Below are positions 1 through 6,588 of a stretch of DNA of 46,394 nt, in pieces. Made by a program: the position numbers and the translations under genes. The DNA is from Patescibacteria group bacterium. Lineage in GTDB: Bacteria > Patescibacteriota > Doudnabacteria > UBA920 > 2-01-FULL-50-11. The stretch spans positions 1 to 46,394 of the forward strand of contig JAMDAJ010000059.1 in NCBI GenBank assembly GCA_023485925.1. The letters are read 5' to 3'. The number at the start of each line of letters is the position of its first letter. Position 1 is the stretch's first letter. The notes below the pieces were generated by a model. That model had not been told where the DNA came from. It worked only from the letters and a program-made list of their open reading frames with translations, and did not search any database.

Positions 1-20
1 TTCGTTCTCTGCCGTTCGAA
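1..20. repeat. 20-bp inverted copy of comF 545-564 at the window edge
   Basis: Bases 1-20 are the exact reverse complement of 545-564. Similarity stops at base 21, where normal-looking ComF N-terminal sequence begins. The repeat may continue beyond the left edge. Confidence 0.9.
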
Positions 21-696
21 TGCTGCTCTCGAGTTAGTCTTTCCGTCCATTTGTCAGATTTGCGGCAAGCGAGGTTTGTCACTTTGCGATTTTTGCGCGT
101 CCGCCCTCCGCCTCAACCCCCTGCAAGCTTGCGCCTATTGCGAAAAGCCTGCCGCAAACGGCGTCACCCACCCCGCCTGCGCCCGGCGCCATGGCCTGGA
201 CGGCGCGCTGGCGGCCGGACTGTTCCCCCAAATCCAGGAACTTATCCATTATTATAAATACCTAAACGACACGGCGCTTTTCGTGCAAGGGGACGGGCAC
301 ATGGCAAAATTTTTGGACGGGTTTTCTTACCTTGAATACTTTTCCGCGTTTGAACTTGTGCCCGTCCCCTTGCACGAAAAGCGCCTGCGATTCCGGGGTT
401 TTAATCAAAGCGAACTTATAACGCAAACCCTCTCGGAGCTGTCCGGGATAAAACTGAACCGAACGATCCTCAAAAGGACAAAAAATACCGAAACCCAAAC
501 CCACTTCAATCGCGAAGCCCGCCAGCAAAATCTTCGAGAAGCTTTTCGAACGGCAGAGAACGAATACGTCAAAGGCAAGGACTTTCTGCTCATCGACGAT
601 GTCATCACCACCGGCGCCACGCTTTCGGAATGCGCCCGGACCCTAAAGCGCGCCGGCGCGGACCGCGTGTGGGGCCTGGTTTTGGCGCGGGGATGA
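1..696 (+). CDS. comF: ComF family phosphoribosyltransferase-like protein, 5' end missing
   Basis: The frame is open from the first base and has no ATG, GTG or TTG before position 76. In-frame residues upstream of 76 include a conserved zinc-finger start (CQIC...LCDFC), so the true start lies outside the window and the 76 start is too late. More Cys pairs follow (CAYC, then HPAC). The middle holds the family signature VPVPLHEKRLRFRGFNQ, and the C-terminus holds the PRPP-binding loop FLLIDDVITTGATL. ComF proteins take part in natural DNA uptake, probably as cytosolic partners of the ComFA translocase (family knowledge). Odd point: the segment before VPVPLH is encoded by an exact inverted copy of the VPVPLH codons, and the first 20 bases invert a later part of the gene. 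The N-terminal residues as read may therefore not be original. Confidence 0.9.
   Translation, partial: FVLCRSNAALELVFPSICQICGKRGLSLCDFCASALRLNPLQACAYCEKPAANGVTHPACARRHGLDGALAAGLFPQIQELIHYYKYLNDTALFVQGDGHMAKFLDGFSYLEYFSAFELVPVPLHEKRLRFRGFNQSELITQTLSELSGIKLNRTILKRTKNTETQTHFNREARQQNLREAFRTAENEYVKGKDFLLIDDVITTGATLSECARTLKRAGADRVWGLVLARG
273..385. repeat. 28-bp perfect inverted repeat inside comF
   Basis: Bases 273-300 are the exact reverse complement of 358-385, separated by 57 bases. The right arm encodes the conserved VPVPLHEKR region. The left arm encodes LFVQGDGH, which does not look like a usual ComF segment. The reading frame stays open through both arms. Confidence 0.95.
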
Positions 697-698
697 AA

Positions 699-727
699 TT
701 GAAAAAAAATGGGATTTAGGATAAAAT
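699..727 (+). promoter_or_regulatory. Sigma-70 type promoter for tRNA-Ser(GCU)
   Basis: TTGAAA (699-704), a 17-base spacer and TAAAAT (722-727) lie 22 bases before the tRNA. Spacing and both hexamers fit the vegetative consensus. Confidence 0.6.
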
Positions 728-749
728 TCGCTTAAGTTGCTCATTTGGT

Positions 750-843
750 GGAAGGGTGGCCGAGCGGCTTAAGGCAGCAGTTTGCTAAACTGCGGGGGGG
801 GTAATAGCCTCCCTCGCGGGTCCGAATCCCGCCCCTTCCGCCA
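750..843 (+). tRNA. tRNA-Ser(GCU)
   Basis: Acceptor stem GGAAGGG (750-756) pairs with CCCTTCC (833-839). The anticodon loop sits in CAGTTTGCTAAACTG with anticodon GCT. A long variable arm typical of class II tRNAs follows, and the T arm is GCGGG-TCCGAAT-CCCGC. Discriminator G at 840 is followed by an encoded CCA (841-843), unlike the other tRNAs here. Confidence 0.95.
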
Positions 844-916
844 AGTGCACACAGACTCAAACCGCTCCAAAATACGTAATTAATCTGAGATTTAATTACG
901 TTCTTATTTTCTTCAC

Positions 917-1459
917 ATGGCGGTCAAAATCACCTATTTCGTTCACGGCACGAGCATTGATAATGAAAACGGCAGTTCCTCCGGCTGGCAAGACTGCCCA
1001 CTTTCAAAGCTTGGCACAAAGCAGGCCAGAGATTTGAGAGAGCGGATCGACGGGAAAAAATTCGACGCCGTTTTTTGTTCCGACTTAAAACGCGCCAAAC
1101 AAACTGCCGCAATCGCTTTCGAAGGAGAAAAAATCATTCCCGAAAAAAGACTCCGCGAGTGCAATTACGGCGATTACAATGGCAGTCCAGAATCGCTGGT
1201 CGAACCGATGTGTAAAAAGCATGTTACGCAAATTTTTCCGGGCGGTGAAAGCTATGAGGACGTAAAATCCCGCCTGCAGGAATTTCTCATTGAACTCAAG
1301 CGGTCATACGATGAAAAACACGTCGCCATAGTCGCCCACAAGGCGCCGCAGCTGGCCTTAGACGTCTTGCTTAAAGGAAAAACCTGGGAACAGGCTTTTG
1401 CGGAAGACTGGCGCAAGACTAAGTCCTGGCAGCCGGGTTGGGAATATGAATTGAAGTAA
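917..1459 (+). CDS. Histidine phosphatase family-like protein with altered RHG motif
   Basis: This 180-aa protein has the phosphoglycerate mutase-like layout: an N-terminal strand with a catalytic His, FCSDLKRAKQTA near residue 52 (second Arg cluster), RLRECNYGDYNG near 80 (the usual E of the core), and VAIVAHKAP near 137 (second catalytic His). The usual R-H-G triad is written YFVHGTS, so the canonical Arg before the nucleophilic His is absent; the His and the following Gly remain. Either the phosphate pocket is rebuilt with another basic residue or activity is reduced. The substrate cannot be told. It stands alone after the tRNA, with a palindromic element downstream. The fold assignment is solid; catalysis is inferred. 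Confidence 0.75.
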   Translation: MAVKITYFVHGTSIDNENGSSSGWQDCPLSKLGTKQARDLRERIDGKKFDAVFCSDLKRAKQTAAIAFEGEKIIPEKRLRECNYGDYNGSPESLVEPMCKKHVTQIFPGGESYEDVKSRLQEFLIELKRSYDEKHVAIVAHKAPQLALDVLLKGKTWEQAFAEDWRKTKSWQPGWEYELK

Positions 1460-1472
1460 AACCTTTGTCCGG

Positions 1473-1553
1473 TGTCATCCTGAACTTGGTTCAGGATCCA
1501 TCGAAAGTCGATTCTCTTCAAATAATGTGGATTCTGACCTGCGTCAGAATGAC
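1473..1553. repeat. Composite REP-like element (two hairpins)
   Basis: The left hairpin TGTCATCCTGA...TCAGGATCC (1473-1499) is followed about 30 bases later by ATTCTGACC...GTCAGAATGAC (1531-1553), roughly its inverse. The same design recurs at 14135-14220, so this is a dispersed intergenic palindromic family. Confidence 0.7.
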
Positions 1554-1574
1554 TAAATCTTATAGACGGAATTT

Positions 1575-2333
1575 ATGCCCACCGACCTCAAACAACTCGT
1601 TATCGAAGAATTTTCCGGAGCAAACGCCCAAACGCTCTACCGGCAAAAAGCGCTGGAAGGGCTCTGGGACTCGGAAAAATTTTTTATCGGCAAATATTTC
1701 AAAACGCCGGGCAGGCTCTTGGATGTCGGCTGCGGAACCGGCCGAACGACCATTCGCCTTTCAAAAATGGGATTTGAGGTTATCGGGGTTGATCTGGTGC
1801 CGGCGATGATAACATCGGCCCAACAAATCGCAATCGAACAAAAACTAAATATCGATTACCGCATCGGCGATGCGACGAAGCTGGAATTTCCCGAAAATAC
1901 TTTTGATTACGCCCTGTTTTCTAATCAGGGCTGGACGCAAATCCCGGGACAAAAATCCCGGCGGCAGGCGGTTTCCGAGATTAAGCGCGTACTCAAACCC
2001 GGCGGCATTTTGATATTTACCGCGCATCCGCGGGTCTGGGCCCCCAAATTTTCCTTTTTTTGGCTGATGCAGGCACTGCGATTTTACCTCCTCAAACCCT
2101 TGGGCTTCAAAATCTATGAACAGGATTTTGGCGACCGGTTCTTTGACCGTGAGTCAACCGACCCTGGCCGGACTTATTCCACACGACAATACATCCATAT
2201 CCCTTCGGTTAAGGAAGTGAAAGCTGATTTGTCGGCAACCGGATGGAAACTGCTGGAGGCCAACGGTAAACTGCAAATCTCAAACTCGGACATCCGCGAC
2301 TACCCGCCAGTATTTTACGTTTGCCAAAAGTAG
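1575..2333 (+). CDS. Class I SAM-dependent methyltransferase
   Basis: This 252-aa protein has a Rossmann-type methyltransferase core. Motif I is LLDVGCGTGRTTIRL near residue 48, an acidic residue ends strand 2 (VIGVDL), IGDATKLEFP is the adenine-contact loop near 95, and ALFSNQGW with RVLKPGG follows near 115-145. The C-terminal half has a Tyr-rich insert often seen in small-molecule methyltransferases. It heads a tight run: the next ATG is at 2336, two bases after this stop. Its neighbours (membrane protein, CYTH protein, isopentenyl isomerase) do not identify the substrate. Class is certain, target unknown. Confidence 0.85.
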   Translation: MPTDLKQLVIEEFSGANAQTLYRQKALEGLWDSEKFFIGKYFKTPGRLLDVGCGTGRTTIRLSKMGFEVIGVDLVPAMITSAQQIAIEQKLNIDYRIGDATKLEFPENTFDYALFSNQGWTQIPGQKSRRQAVSEIKRVLKPGGILIFTAHPRVWAPKFSFFWLMQALRFYLLKPLGFKIYEQDFGDRFFDRESTDPGRTYSTRQYIHIPSVKEVKADLSATGWKLLEANGKLQISNSDIRDYPPVFYVCQK

Positions 2334-2335
2334 AA

Positions 2336-2926
2336 ATGGTTGAATATAAAATCGTTTTTGGCGCTCTTGCGGTTATTACTGGGCTCATTGGTTATATCCC
2401 TTACTTTCTGGATATTTTTAAGGGCTCCACCAAACCTCATATCTTTTCGTGGCTTGTGTGGGCAATACTGGAAACAATCGGGTTTTTTGCTCAAGTAATA
2501 AAAGGCGCGGGACCCGGCTCCTGGATGACCGGAACTACCGCGATTCTGTGCCTGGGCGTATTCTTCAGCGCCTTAAGGCACGGCGAAAAAAACATCACCC
2601 GCATCGACTGGGTGTGCCTTGCGAGCGCGCTTTGTGGGATTGGGGCTTGGCAAATCACCAAAGACCCTTTCTGGGCGGTAATCATCGTGGTGATCACAGA
2701 CCTAGTCGGCTTTATTCCAACGTTTCGCAAAGCTTACAACAAACCCTTCGAGGAAACGCTGAAACTTTATTTACTAAGTGCTCTAAAGGCCTCGCTGGCC
2801 CTGTTCGCTCTCGATTCCGTAAACCCGACCACTGTTATGTACCTTGCCTCACTGGTTGCCTCAAACGCTTCGTTCAGCATCATGCTCGCGGTAAGACGCG
2901 CTTCCCTGAAAAAAATAACCGTCTGA
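2336..2926 (+). CDS. Multi-pass membrane protein, PQ-loop-like
   Basis: The protein has about 196 residues and six or so hydrophobic helices. The ATG at 2336 is preferred; a TTG at 2321 would extend it into the upstream methyltransferase. An early segment GYIPYFLDIFKGSTKPHIFSW and a later GFIPTFRKAYNKPFEETL look like two related P-containing turns after a helix. That is the arrangement of SWEET/SemiSWEET or PQ-loop carriers, with Pro and a polar residue at the helix kink. This suggests a small transporter made of two similar halves, but similarity is by eye only. It sits between the methyltransferase (2-base gap) and the CYTH gene (1-base gap), so it is translated in the same operon. Confidence 0.65.
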   Translation: MVEYKIVFGALAVITGLIGYIPYFLDIFKGSTKPHIFSWLVWAILETIGFFAQVIKGAGPGSWMTGTTAILCLGVFFSALRHGEKNITRIDWVCLASALCGIGAWQITKDPFWAVIIVVITDLVGFIPTFRKAYNKPFEETLKLYLLSALKASLALFALDSVNPTTVMYLASLVASNASFSIMLAVRRASLKKITV

Positions 2927-2927
2927 T

Positions 2928-3500
2928 ATGAACGACAAAGAAATCGAAATCCAAGTGCAGATCGAGAAAGCCGAACCGCTTTTGAATTTTTTGGAAAAGC
3001 ACGGCGATTTTAAATACGAATCGCGCCAGACTGATGAATACTTCACACCGTCTCACCGTGACTTTATTGCAATTAGACCGGTGAAAGAATGGCTTCGACT
3101 GCGCACCGAAGCGGGCAGGCACACCATCACTTACAAAAACTGGCATTACGGAAGCGGTGGCCGGAGTTATCACGCCGACGAATACGAAACCCAAGTTGCC
3201 GACCTCGCGAGCCTTAAAAAACTTTTCTTGGCACTAAACTTTAAACCCTTAACCGCGGTGGATAAAACCCGCCGCGTGTTCCAATATAAAGACTACGAGA
3301 TCGCTTTGGATAGCATCAAAAATCTGGGCGAATTCGTAGAGATAGAGTACAAGGGACGGGCTCGGAGCGAAGCGAAAGTAATCTATAACGAAATGGTCGA
3401 ATTCTTGCGGGGACTTAACTGCGGAAAAATCCGCCGCAACAACGGCGGCTATCCGTTTTTGCTGATGTTCCCCGAAGAAGCAAAATATGAAGAAATTTGA
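2928..3500 (+). CDS. CYTH domain protein (class IV adenylate cyclase/thiamine triphosphatase superfamily)
   Basis: This 190-aa protein opens with EIEIQVQIE, a variant of the ExExK metal/triphosphate signature that starts the CYTH tunnel. Basic and acidic strand motifs follow: WLRLRTE near 48, HTITYKNW near 65, VDKTRRVFQY near 107 and FVEIEYKG near 132. These line the triphosphate-binding barrel in the family. Known members cleave thiamine triphosphate or inorganic triphosphate, or make cAMP; the sequence does not decide which. The usual Lys of ExExK appears as Gln, which may affect catalysis. The stop is 2 bases before the idi start, so the two are probably co-translated. Confidence 0.8.
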   Translation: MNDKEIEIQVQIEKAEPLLNFLEKHGDFKYESRQTDEYFTPSHRDFIAIRPVKEWLRLRTEAGRHTITYKNWHYGSGGRSYHADEYETQVADLASLKKLFLALNFKPLTAVDKTRRVFQYKDYEIALDSIKNLGEFVEIEYKGRARSEAKVIYNEMVEFLRGLNCGKIRRNNGGYPFLLMFPEEAKYEEI

Positions 3501-3502
3501 CT

Positions 3503-4033
3503 ATGGAAAAACTCATCCTTGTCGACCGCCGTGACCGGCAGATCGGCATTATGGAAAAACTGGAGGCGCATAAGCTCGGGCGGCTGCACCGCTGCTTTTC
3601 AATTTTCATCACAAACGGCAAAGGCCAAACCCTCCTGCAACGGCGGGCGCTAGATAAATACCACTCGGGGGGCTTATGGAGCAATAGCTGCTGCGGCCAC
3701 CAACGACCGGGCGAACACACGCTTAAGGCCGGCGAGCGCCGCCTGAAAGAAGAATTCGGCATCGACTGCCGTCTCAAAAAAATCCACACCTTCCTCTACC
3801 GAACCGAATTCAAAAACGGACTCATTGAATATGAATTCGACCATGTCCTCACCGGATATTTTGATGGCACGCCACCCCAGCCCGATCCGAAGGAAATACT
3901 TGAATGGAAATGGATATCACTTGCGAACCTGCAAACTGACATTTTTACCTCCCCCCAAGACTATACCTACTGGCTGAAGGCCTGTTTTGCCGACGTCGTT
4001 CCTTTGCTTAATAATCGACCTCCAAGGGCATAA
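3503..4033 (+). CDS. idi: Isopentenyl-diphosphate delta-isomerase, type I (Nudix fold)
   Basis: This 176-aa protein would interconvert isopentenyl and dimethylallyl diphosphate. The catalytic Cys lies in WSNSCCGH, matching the type I signature. The Nudix-like helix reads GERRLKEEFGI, and an acidic motif EYEFDHVL provides the expected Glu. The N-terminal DRRDRQIGIMEKLEAH and RCFSIFITNGKG strands also fit. The ATG at 3503 is chosen over a TTG at 3497 inside the preceding gene. It ends the methyltransferase-to-idi run. Many Patescibacteria lack complete isoprenoid pathways, so an isomerase may act on imported or salvaged prenyl diphosphates (inference). Confidence 0.93.
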   Translation: MEKLILVDRRDRQIGIMEKLEAHKLGRLHRCFSIFITNGKGQTLLQRRALDKYHSGGLWSNSCCGHQRPGEHTLKAGERRLKEEFGIDCRLKKIHTFLYRTEFKNGLIEYEFDHVLTGYFDGTPPQPDPKEILEWKWISLANLQTDIFTSPQDYTYWLKACFADVVPLLNNRPPRA

Positions 4034-4047
4034 ACAGCTCTCCGCCT

Positions 4048-4076
4048 TTGCGGTCTGGTGTCTTTTATGGCATAAT
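4048..4076 (+). promoter_or_regulatory. Probable promoter of the sigma factor/DUF5667 operon
   Basis: TTGCGG (4048-4053), 17 bases and CATAAT (4071-4076) lie about 48 bases before the sigma-factor ATG. The -35 keeps only TTG of the consensus. Confidence 0.4.
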
Positions 4077-4123
4077 AAAAGAAACGTTAGGCCGTTTTTT
4101 TCGTCTTATTAAGCAGTCGCCGA

Positions 4124-4708
4124 ATGAAAATTCGCCCGGCTAAAAACCTCAAATCTAACGCTGGCCTCGATAATTACACCGATCAACTGGTGAGTTTGGC
4201 GTCTGCCGGCGACCAAAAGGCCTACGAATCGCTTTATCGGGAATTTTTTCCGAAAATCTCGCGTTTCGTAAATTACCGGGTTTCCCACAGAGAGACGGCG
4301 GAAGATTTGGTTGCCGAGATTTTTGTTAAGGCCTGGCAAAGTCTGCAGGGCAGCTCGGAAGTATCCTCTTTTCCGAAATGGATCTTTACCATCGCCCGCA
4401 ATCGCGTTATCGACCACTATCGCACCAAGCGACCGACCGCCGACCTGTTTGAGCTGGAAAACCTTCTGGAATACGAAGACAACATTGTTAACACTATCGA
4501 TTTAGATATAGCCTCGCGGCAGTTTCTGGAAATTTTGGACGAGCTGCCGTCCGATCAGCAGCAGGTTATCCGCCTCAAATTTTTGGAAGATCTGGCCAAC
4601 GAAGAGATCGCGGCCATCATTGATAAAACACCCGGCACTATCCGCGTTATCCAACATCGGGCCATCGGCGCGCTAAAAAAATTGCTTAAAACTCCGCCCA
4701 ATAACTGA
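4124..4708 (+). CDS. RNA polymerase ECF-type sigma factor (sigma-70 family)
   Basis: This 194-aa protein has only regions 2 and 4, as in extracytoplasmic-function sigma factors. Region 2 spans about 27-95 (LYREFFPKISRFVNYRVSH, ETAEDLVAEIFVKAW for core binding and DNA melting). Region 4 spans about 135-185 (LDELPSDQQQVIRLKFLEDL...IAAIIDKTPGTIRVIQHRAIGALKK), with a helix-turn-helix for the -35 element. It directs core polymerase to a small regulon. The DUF5667 gene starts one base after its stop, so the two are translationally coupled, as sigma/anti-sigma pairs often are. Confidence 0.93.
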   Translation: MKIRPAKNLKSNAGLDNYTDQLVSLASAGDQKAYESLYREFFPKISRFVNYRVSHRETAEDLVAEIFVKAWQSLQGSSEVSSFPKWIFTIARNRVIDHYRTKRPTADLFELENLLEYEDNIVNTIDLDIASRQFLEILDELPSDQQQVIRLKFLEDLANEEIAAIIDKTPGTIRVIQHRAIGALKKLLKTPPNN

Positions 4709-4709
4709 A

Positions 4710-5705
4710 ATGAGTAAAAAACCGGAAGACATTTTGGATGAATATCTCGCCCTTCTCCACAAAGAAGGAAGTTTTTCTGCGATAAAAAATCAACTGCCCC
4801 AATCGCGCGCGCTGGCCGAGCAATTATCCGTCGCCGACCTGGCCTGGCATATTCCGACCAACAAACCGGTATTAGACCAAACCGCCGTATGGAACCGGGT
4901 CGCCCAGCAAATCAAAACGAATAGTCCCCAACCCCAGGCCGCACCTCTCGCTTCGCCCGCCTCCCGCCTGCTCTCCGGATTTTCCCTTCACATCCCCAAA
5001 ACGGCCTTTGCCGGCATCATGGCGGTGATGATGCTCTGGATGGTCAACAGCGCGGCGGTCGCCGCGAGCAACAGCCTGCCTGGCCAGACACTTTACCCCG
5101 TCAAGCGTACGGTGGAAAGGATCCAACTCACGCTGACTTTGGACGACGTAAAAAAAACCGAGATCCGCATCAAGCACGCTGAAACCCGGCTGAACGAAGC
5201 TAAAACTATCGTCGACACCAGCTCTTCCACGAACGAAAAAATCATCGAACAGGCCTTAAACGACCTGAAATCCGCCACGACCCAGGTTGCCGATGAATCC
5301 AGCGACAATACGGATTTGCTGCAAAAAGTGGTAGAGCTCACCGACAAGCAGGAAAACCTCCTCCCTGCCATCCAAGATAAAGTCACGGGCGATGCCAAAA
5401 AAATAGCGGACGAGGCCTTAAGCACCGCCAAAGAGACAAAGACTACGGCCGAAAAAAATCTGGAAGAATTGAAGAACCAGGATATCCAATCCGACGACAC
5501 GGCGACGACAACGCCGGATTCTTTGGAACACCCCTCAAGCACGCCGTCCCAGATCAAAGGGGGCGGCGAGGACGCGACGAGCACCGATGATACTATTTGG
5601 AAACTCGGGTCGCCTTCCGAAACCAGTACCGGAATAGAAATTCCGCCAACGGAGCAATTAGATAACGAAGAAACGACAACCCCACAAATCCTGGAATTGA
5701 AGTAA
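4710..5705 (+). CDS. DUF5667-type membrane protein, candidate partner of the sigma factor
   Basis: This 331-aa protein has a cytoplasmic N-terminus (about 95 residues), one membrane helix (FAGIMAVMMLWMVNSAAVAAS) and the DUF5667 hallmark SLPGQTLYPVKRTVERIQLTL. A charged, probably coiled-coil region (about 150-260) and a disordered Thr/Ser/Pro-rich tail follow. This layout places the coiled coil outside the cell. DUF5667 genes often follow ECF sigma genes. An anti-sigma or envelope-sensing role is an inference from that pairing and from the 1-base gap; the N-terminus shows no clear zinc-binding anti-sigma motif. Confidence 0.75.
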   Translation: MSKKPEDILDEYLALLHKEGSFSAIKNQLPQSRALAEQLSVADLAWHIPTNKPVLDQTAVWNRVAQQIKTNSPQPQAAPLASPASRLLSGFSLHIPKTAFAGIMAVMMLWMVNSAAVAASNSLPGQTLYPVKRTVERIQLTLTLDDVKKTEIRIKHAETRLNEAKTIVDTSSSTNEKIIEQALNDLKSATTQVADESSDNTDLLQKVVELTDKQENLLPAIQDKVTGDAKKIADEALSTAKETKTTAEKNLEELKNQDIQSDDTATTTPDSLEHPSSTPSQIKGGGEDATSTDDTIWKLGSPSETSTGIEIPPTEQLDNEETTTPQILELK

Positions 5706-5736
5706 ATCTTCCATGGAATTTTTCAAATGACCTCCT

Positions 5737-5772
5737 CCCCCGACTTCCCTGCGGTCGTCGGGGGTTTCCTTT
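5737..5772 (+). terminator. Intrinsic terminator after the sigma/DUF5667 operon
   Basis: CCCCCGAC (5737-5744) pairs with GTCGGGGG (5757-5764), followed by a T-rich tract (TTTCCTTT). Confidence 0.7.
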
Positions 5773-5794
5773 GCTCCGCTAGACGCTCGCCTTC

Positions 5795-5835
5795 TGTCAT
5801 TCCTGCCTGCCGGCAGGCAGGCGAAGGCGGGAATC
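5795..5835. repeat. REP-like palindromic element with a 20-bp perfect palindrome
   Basis: A TGTCATTCCTG start leads into a perfect 20-bp palindrome at 5802-5821 (two CCTG units, then two CAGG units), then GCGAAGGCGGGAATC. Elements of this type are scattered in intergenic DNA. Confidence 0.65.
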
Positions 5836-5922
5836 TGAAATTGATAGCTTCAATAAAGTTCGAGCCAACCAGCCTGGGCTCGCGGAAACAGTCCTCCTCA
5901 CTCCGTGAGTCGGACCACTCCT

Positions 5923-5960
5923 CCCCGCTTCCGTTTTCCATTCGGAAAACGAAAGCGGGG
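5923..5960. repeat. Long hairpin, 16 of 17 bp paired
   Basis: Arms 5923-5939 and 5944-5960 pair at 16 of 17 positions around the loop ATTC. A weaker CCTGTAA/TTACAGG pair (about 5964-6000) follows. No gene is visible in 5773-6169. Confidence 0.7.
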
Positions 5961-6169
5961 TTTCCTGTAATGTAGTAAAAACCCGCCCTCGGCTTACAGG
6001 AACGCGGGGTTTTCCGGTAGAAGCACTTCGATTTTTGGCTCCGCTGTTTGCAAAATAAGACTGGATTATTTTGAAGACCAGACCTATCAGTGGTTAGGGC
6101 TTCAGGCATCCTAGCTAAAAACAAACAGCATCGAAGTCCCCTACCAGGTTTTCTATTGTGTCGATTTTC

Positions 6170-6178
6170 TGGTATAAT
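6170..6178 (+). promoter_or_regulatory. Extended -10 promoter TGGTATAAT
   Basis: A perfect TATAAT (6173-6178) is preceded by TGN; no good -35 is seen. It points toward the tRNA-Ser(UGA) about 180 bases away. Confidence 0.5.
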
Positions 6179-6355
6179 GCTGGGGTAAAATTGTAATAAA
6201 CATGCGGCGGGCTTTATCCCTATGGAGGTCCCCTGCAAAAAACCCCTTCTAAACTAGCGGGCCCGCATAGTGTAAGTTGGTTTTCAGCCAAAGGCTGATC
6301 CGCCTCTGGCGGAAGCGCACCGGTCTTGTCCGCCTTCATTTGTCCAATCCAGTGA
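6179..6355 (+). other. Leader between promoter and tRNA-Ser(UGA)
   Basis: This stretch has no convincing gene. It contains a 16-codon mini-ORF (6202-6252) without a clear ribosome site, a short inverted pair ATGCGG/CCGCAT around it, and a hairpin near 6285-6315. It may be the 5' part of the tRNA precursor or an unrecognised small RNA. Confidence 0.35.
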
Positions 6356-6443
6356 GGAGGGGTGGCCGAGTGGTTTAAGGCGACGGTCTTGAAAACCGTT
6401 ATCCGTCTAAAGCGGATCGCGAGTTCGAATCTCGCCCCCTCCG
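6356..6443 (+). tRNA. tRNA-Ser(UGA)
   Basis: Acceptor GGAGGGG (6356-6362) pairs with CCCCTCC (6436-6442). The anticodon arm ACGGTCTTGAAAACCGT carries TGA. The long variable arm is ATCCG...CGGAT, and the T arm is GCGAG-TTCGAAT-CTCGC. CCA is not encoded. Exact 10-bp inverted flanks (6345-6354 and 6444-6453) would extend the acceptor helix in the precursor. Confidence 0.95.
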
Positions 6444-6490
6444 CACTGGATTGAATTGCGGCTGATCCGCCGAAGCTAATTTTTTTTGGA

Positions 6491-6549
6491 GGTGGAAAAA
6501 CCGGAACGGCTCAAAACCGTCGCGAGTTCAAATCTCGCCCCCACCGCCA
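6491..6549 (+). pseudogene. D-armless tRNA-like sequence (Ser-type remnant)
   Basis: The 3' half is an excellent tRNA: T arm GCGAG-TTCAAAT-CTCGC (6522-6538), acceptor strand CCCCACC (6539-6545), G and encoded CCA (6547-6549). The 5' GGTGG (6491-6495) pairs with CCACC. An ACGG/CCGT stem encloses loop CTCAAAA, which would read anticodon CAA. There is no D arm and almost no variable arm; only about 10 bases separate acceptor and anticodon stems. The T arm nearly matches the tRNA-Ser(UGA) 80 bases upstream, so this is probably a decayed serine tRNA. A functional minimal RNA is possible but less likely. Confidence 0.55.
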
Positions 6550-6588
6550 TCAAACTCTAAACACTTCGTTCAATTAAAACCAAAATCT

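Noticed and set aside
262..528. Minus-strand frame opposite comF with VQGDGH repeated
   Set aside because: The repeat of the same residues on both strands results from the inverted repeat; the plus frame carries the ComF motifs.
4081..4102. Terminator of idi (AAACG/CGTTT followed by T tract)
   Set aside because: The stem is only five weak pairs and lies between the sigma promoter and its gene, where a terminator would be unexpected.
6202..6252. Leader peptide of 16 residues before tRNA-Ser(UGA)
   Set aside because: No ribosome-binding site and no plausible attenuation structure; listed only as part of the leader.
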